From NCBI RefSeq assembly GCF_000964545.1, contig NZ_BBVD01000002.1, positions 248,001-312,000 of the forward strand: a stretch of DNA of 64,000 nt. The letters are read 5' to 3'. Under the pieces are notes generated by a model. That model worked only from the letters and a program-made list of their open reading frames with translations, made no database searches and was not told the DNA's origin. This DNA comes from Comamonas thiooxydans. Lineage in GTDB: Bacteria; Pseudomonadota; Gammaproteobacteria; Burkholderiales; Burkholderiaceae_C. Position numbers and translations under genes: made by a program. Positions 63,863 through 64,000 of this stretch are shown one piece after another (the stretch's first letter is position 1; each line of letters begins with the position of its first letter).

Positions 63863-64000
63863 AGAGCCTCCTTCCAAGGCTCGCCACAGCAAGCACCTCA
63901 TGGAGCTTCGCTGGGGATTCATTTCATTTACTCACACTTTGAAATAGCTGCAAACCCTTCACCCAATTTGGTGATGTTTTCGCGACAACAAGTGCTTACA
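63863..64000. other. upstream region of the LuxR gene, window end
   Basis: 138 bases at the right edge. It contains the LuxR-type gene's ribosome-binding site and an AT-richer stretch near 63920-63960. No other gene or clear promoter is seen. Confidence 0.4.

Overview
The window is a contiguous piece of a GC-rich betaproteobacterial chromosome, most like Comamonas (Comamonadaceae). The evidence is the pca-type thiolase/CoA-transferase next to a Bug-family binding protein, two Omp32/OmpC-like porins, the pilMNOPQ and general secretion (Gsp) layouts, H-NS of the short TWTGRGKPP type, NrtR with a NadM-Nudix fusion, and intergenic palindromic repeats of a kind I associate with this family. Genes are densely packed on both strands. 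I see no phage, insertion sequence, CRISPR array, tRNA or rRNA. The species is inferred, not proven.

Layout. 1-3.6 kb: end of a beta-ketoadipate block (pcaJ end, pcaF), a Bug binding protein and an SDR. 3.8-7.5 kb: an RpiR regulator divergent from tal and pgi. 7.5-12.2 kb (minus): aroK, aroB, dgt, a DUF1415 gene and a methyltransferase. 12.3-17.3 kb (minus): pilMNOPQ, every junction a 4-base overlap, divergent from a PBP1A gene. 20-27.6 kb: cyaY/lptM, a di-iron-type metallo-beta-lactamase protein, msrPQ, resB/ccsB and cytochrome c4. 27.7-32.9 kb: engB, an alpha/beta hydrolase, two LpxL-type acyltransferases, metK and a 57-residue DUF1328 protein. 33-39 kb: an NAD salvage locus (nrtR divergent from a pncA-like gene, pncB, nadE and nadM-nudix). 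39-42.8 kb: GNAT, H-NS and a large soluble protein with two cache-like repeats and a CheW domain. 42.9-45 kb: groESL with a perfect CIRCE operator. 45-51 kb: two porins, coq7, an OsmC-like gene, a candidate small RNA and ilvA. 51-52.5 kb: cobS and a cobC-like phosphatase. 52.5-62.7 kb: type II secretion genes gspC (divergent) and gspGHIJKLMNDE, with no gspF or prepilin peptidase gene here. The window ends with a LuxR-type regulator.

How genes work together. The NAD block covers deamidation of nicotinamide, phosphoribosylation of nicotinate, adenylylation and final amidation, under a regulator whose Nudix box has decayed. PilMNOPQ makes the inner-membrane alignment complex and secretin of type IV pili. 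The Gsp genes make most of a second, homologous machine. ResB/CcsB with cytochrome c4 fit a system II cytochrome c maturation pathway. tal and pgi sit with a sugar-phosphate-sensing regulator.

The least ordinary signals are: (1) a probable small RNA at about 49187-49325 with C/U-rich anti-Shine-Dalgarno tracts, one of them in a hairpin loop; (2) a dispersed palindromic repeat family whose inner hairpin covaries between copies; (3) an inverted pair of about 62-bp GC-rich repeats that encode part of the leader peptides of GspH and GspK; (4) a GspE that lacks the tetracysteine zinc segment; (5) the cache-cache-CheW protein; (6) a structured metK leader. No wholly new multi-gene system was identified.
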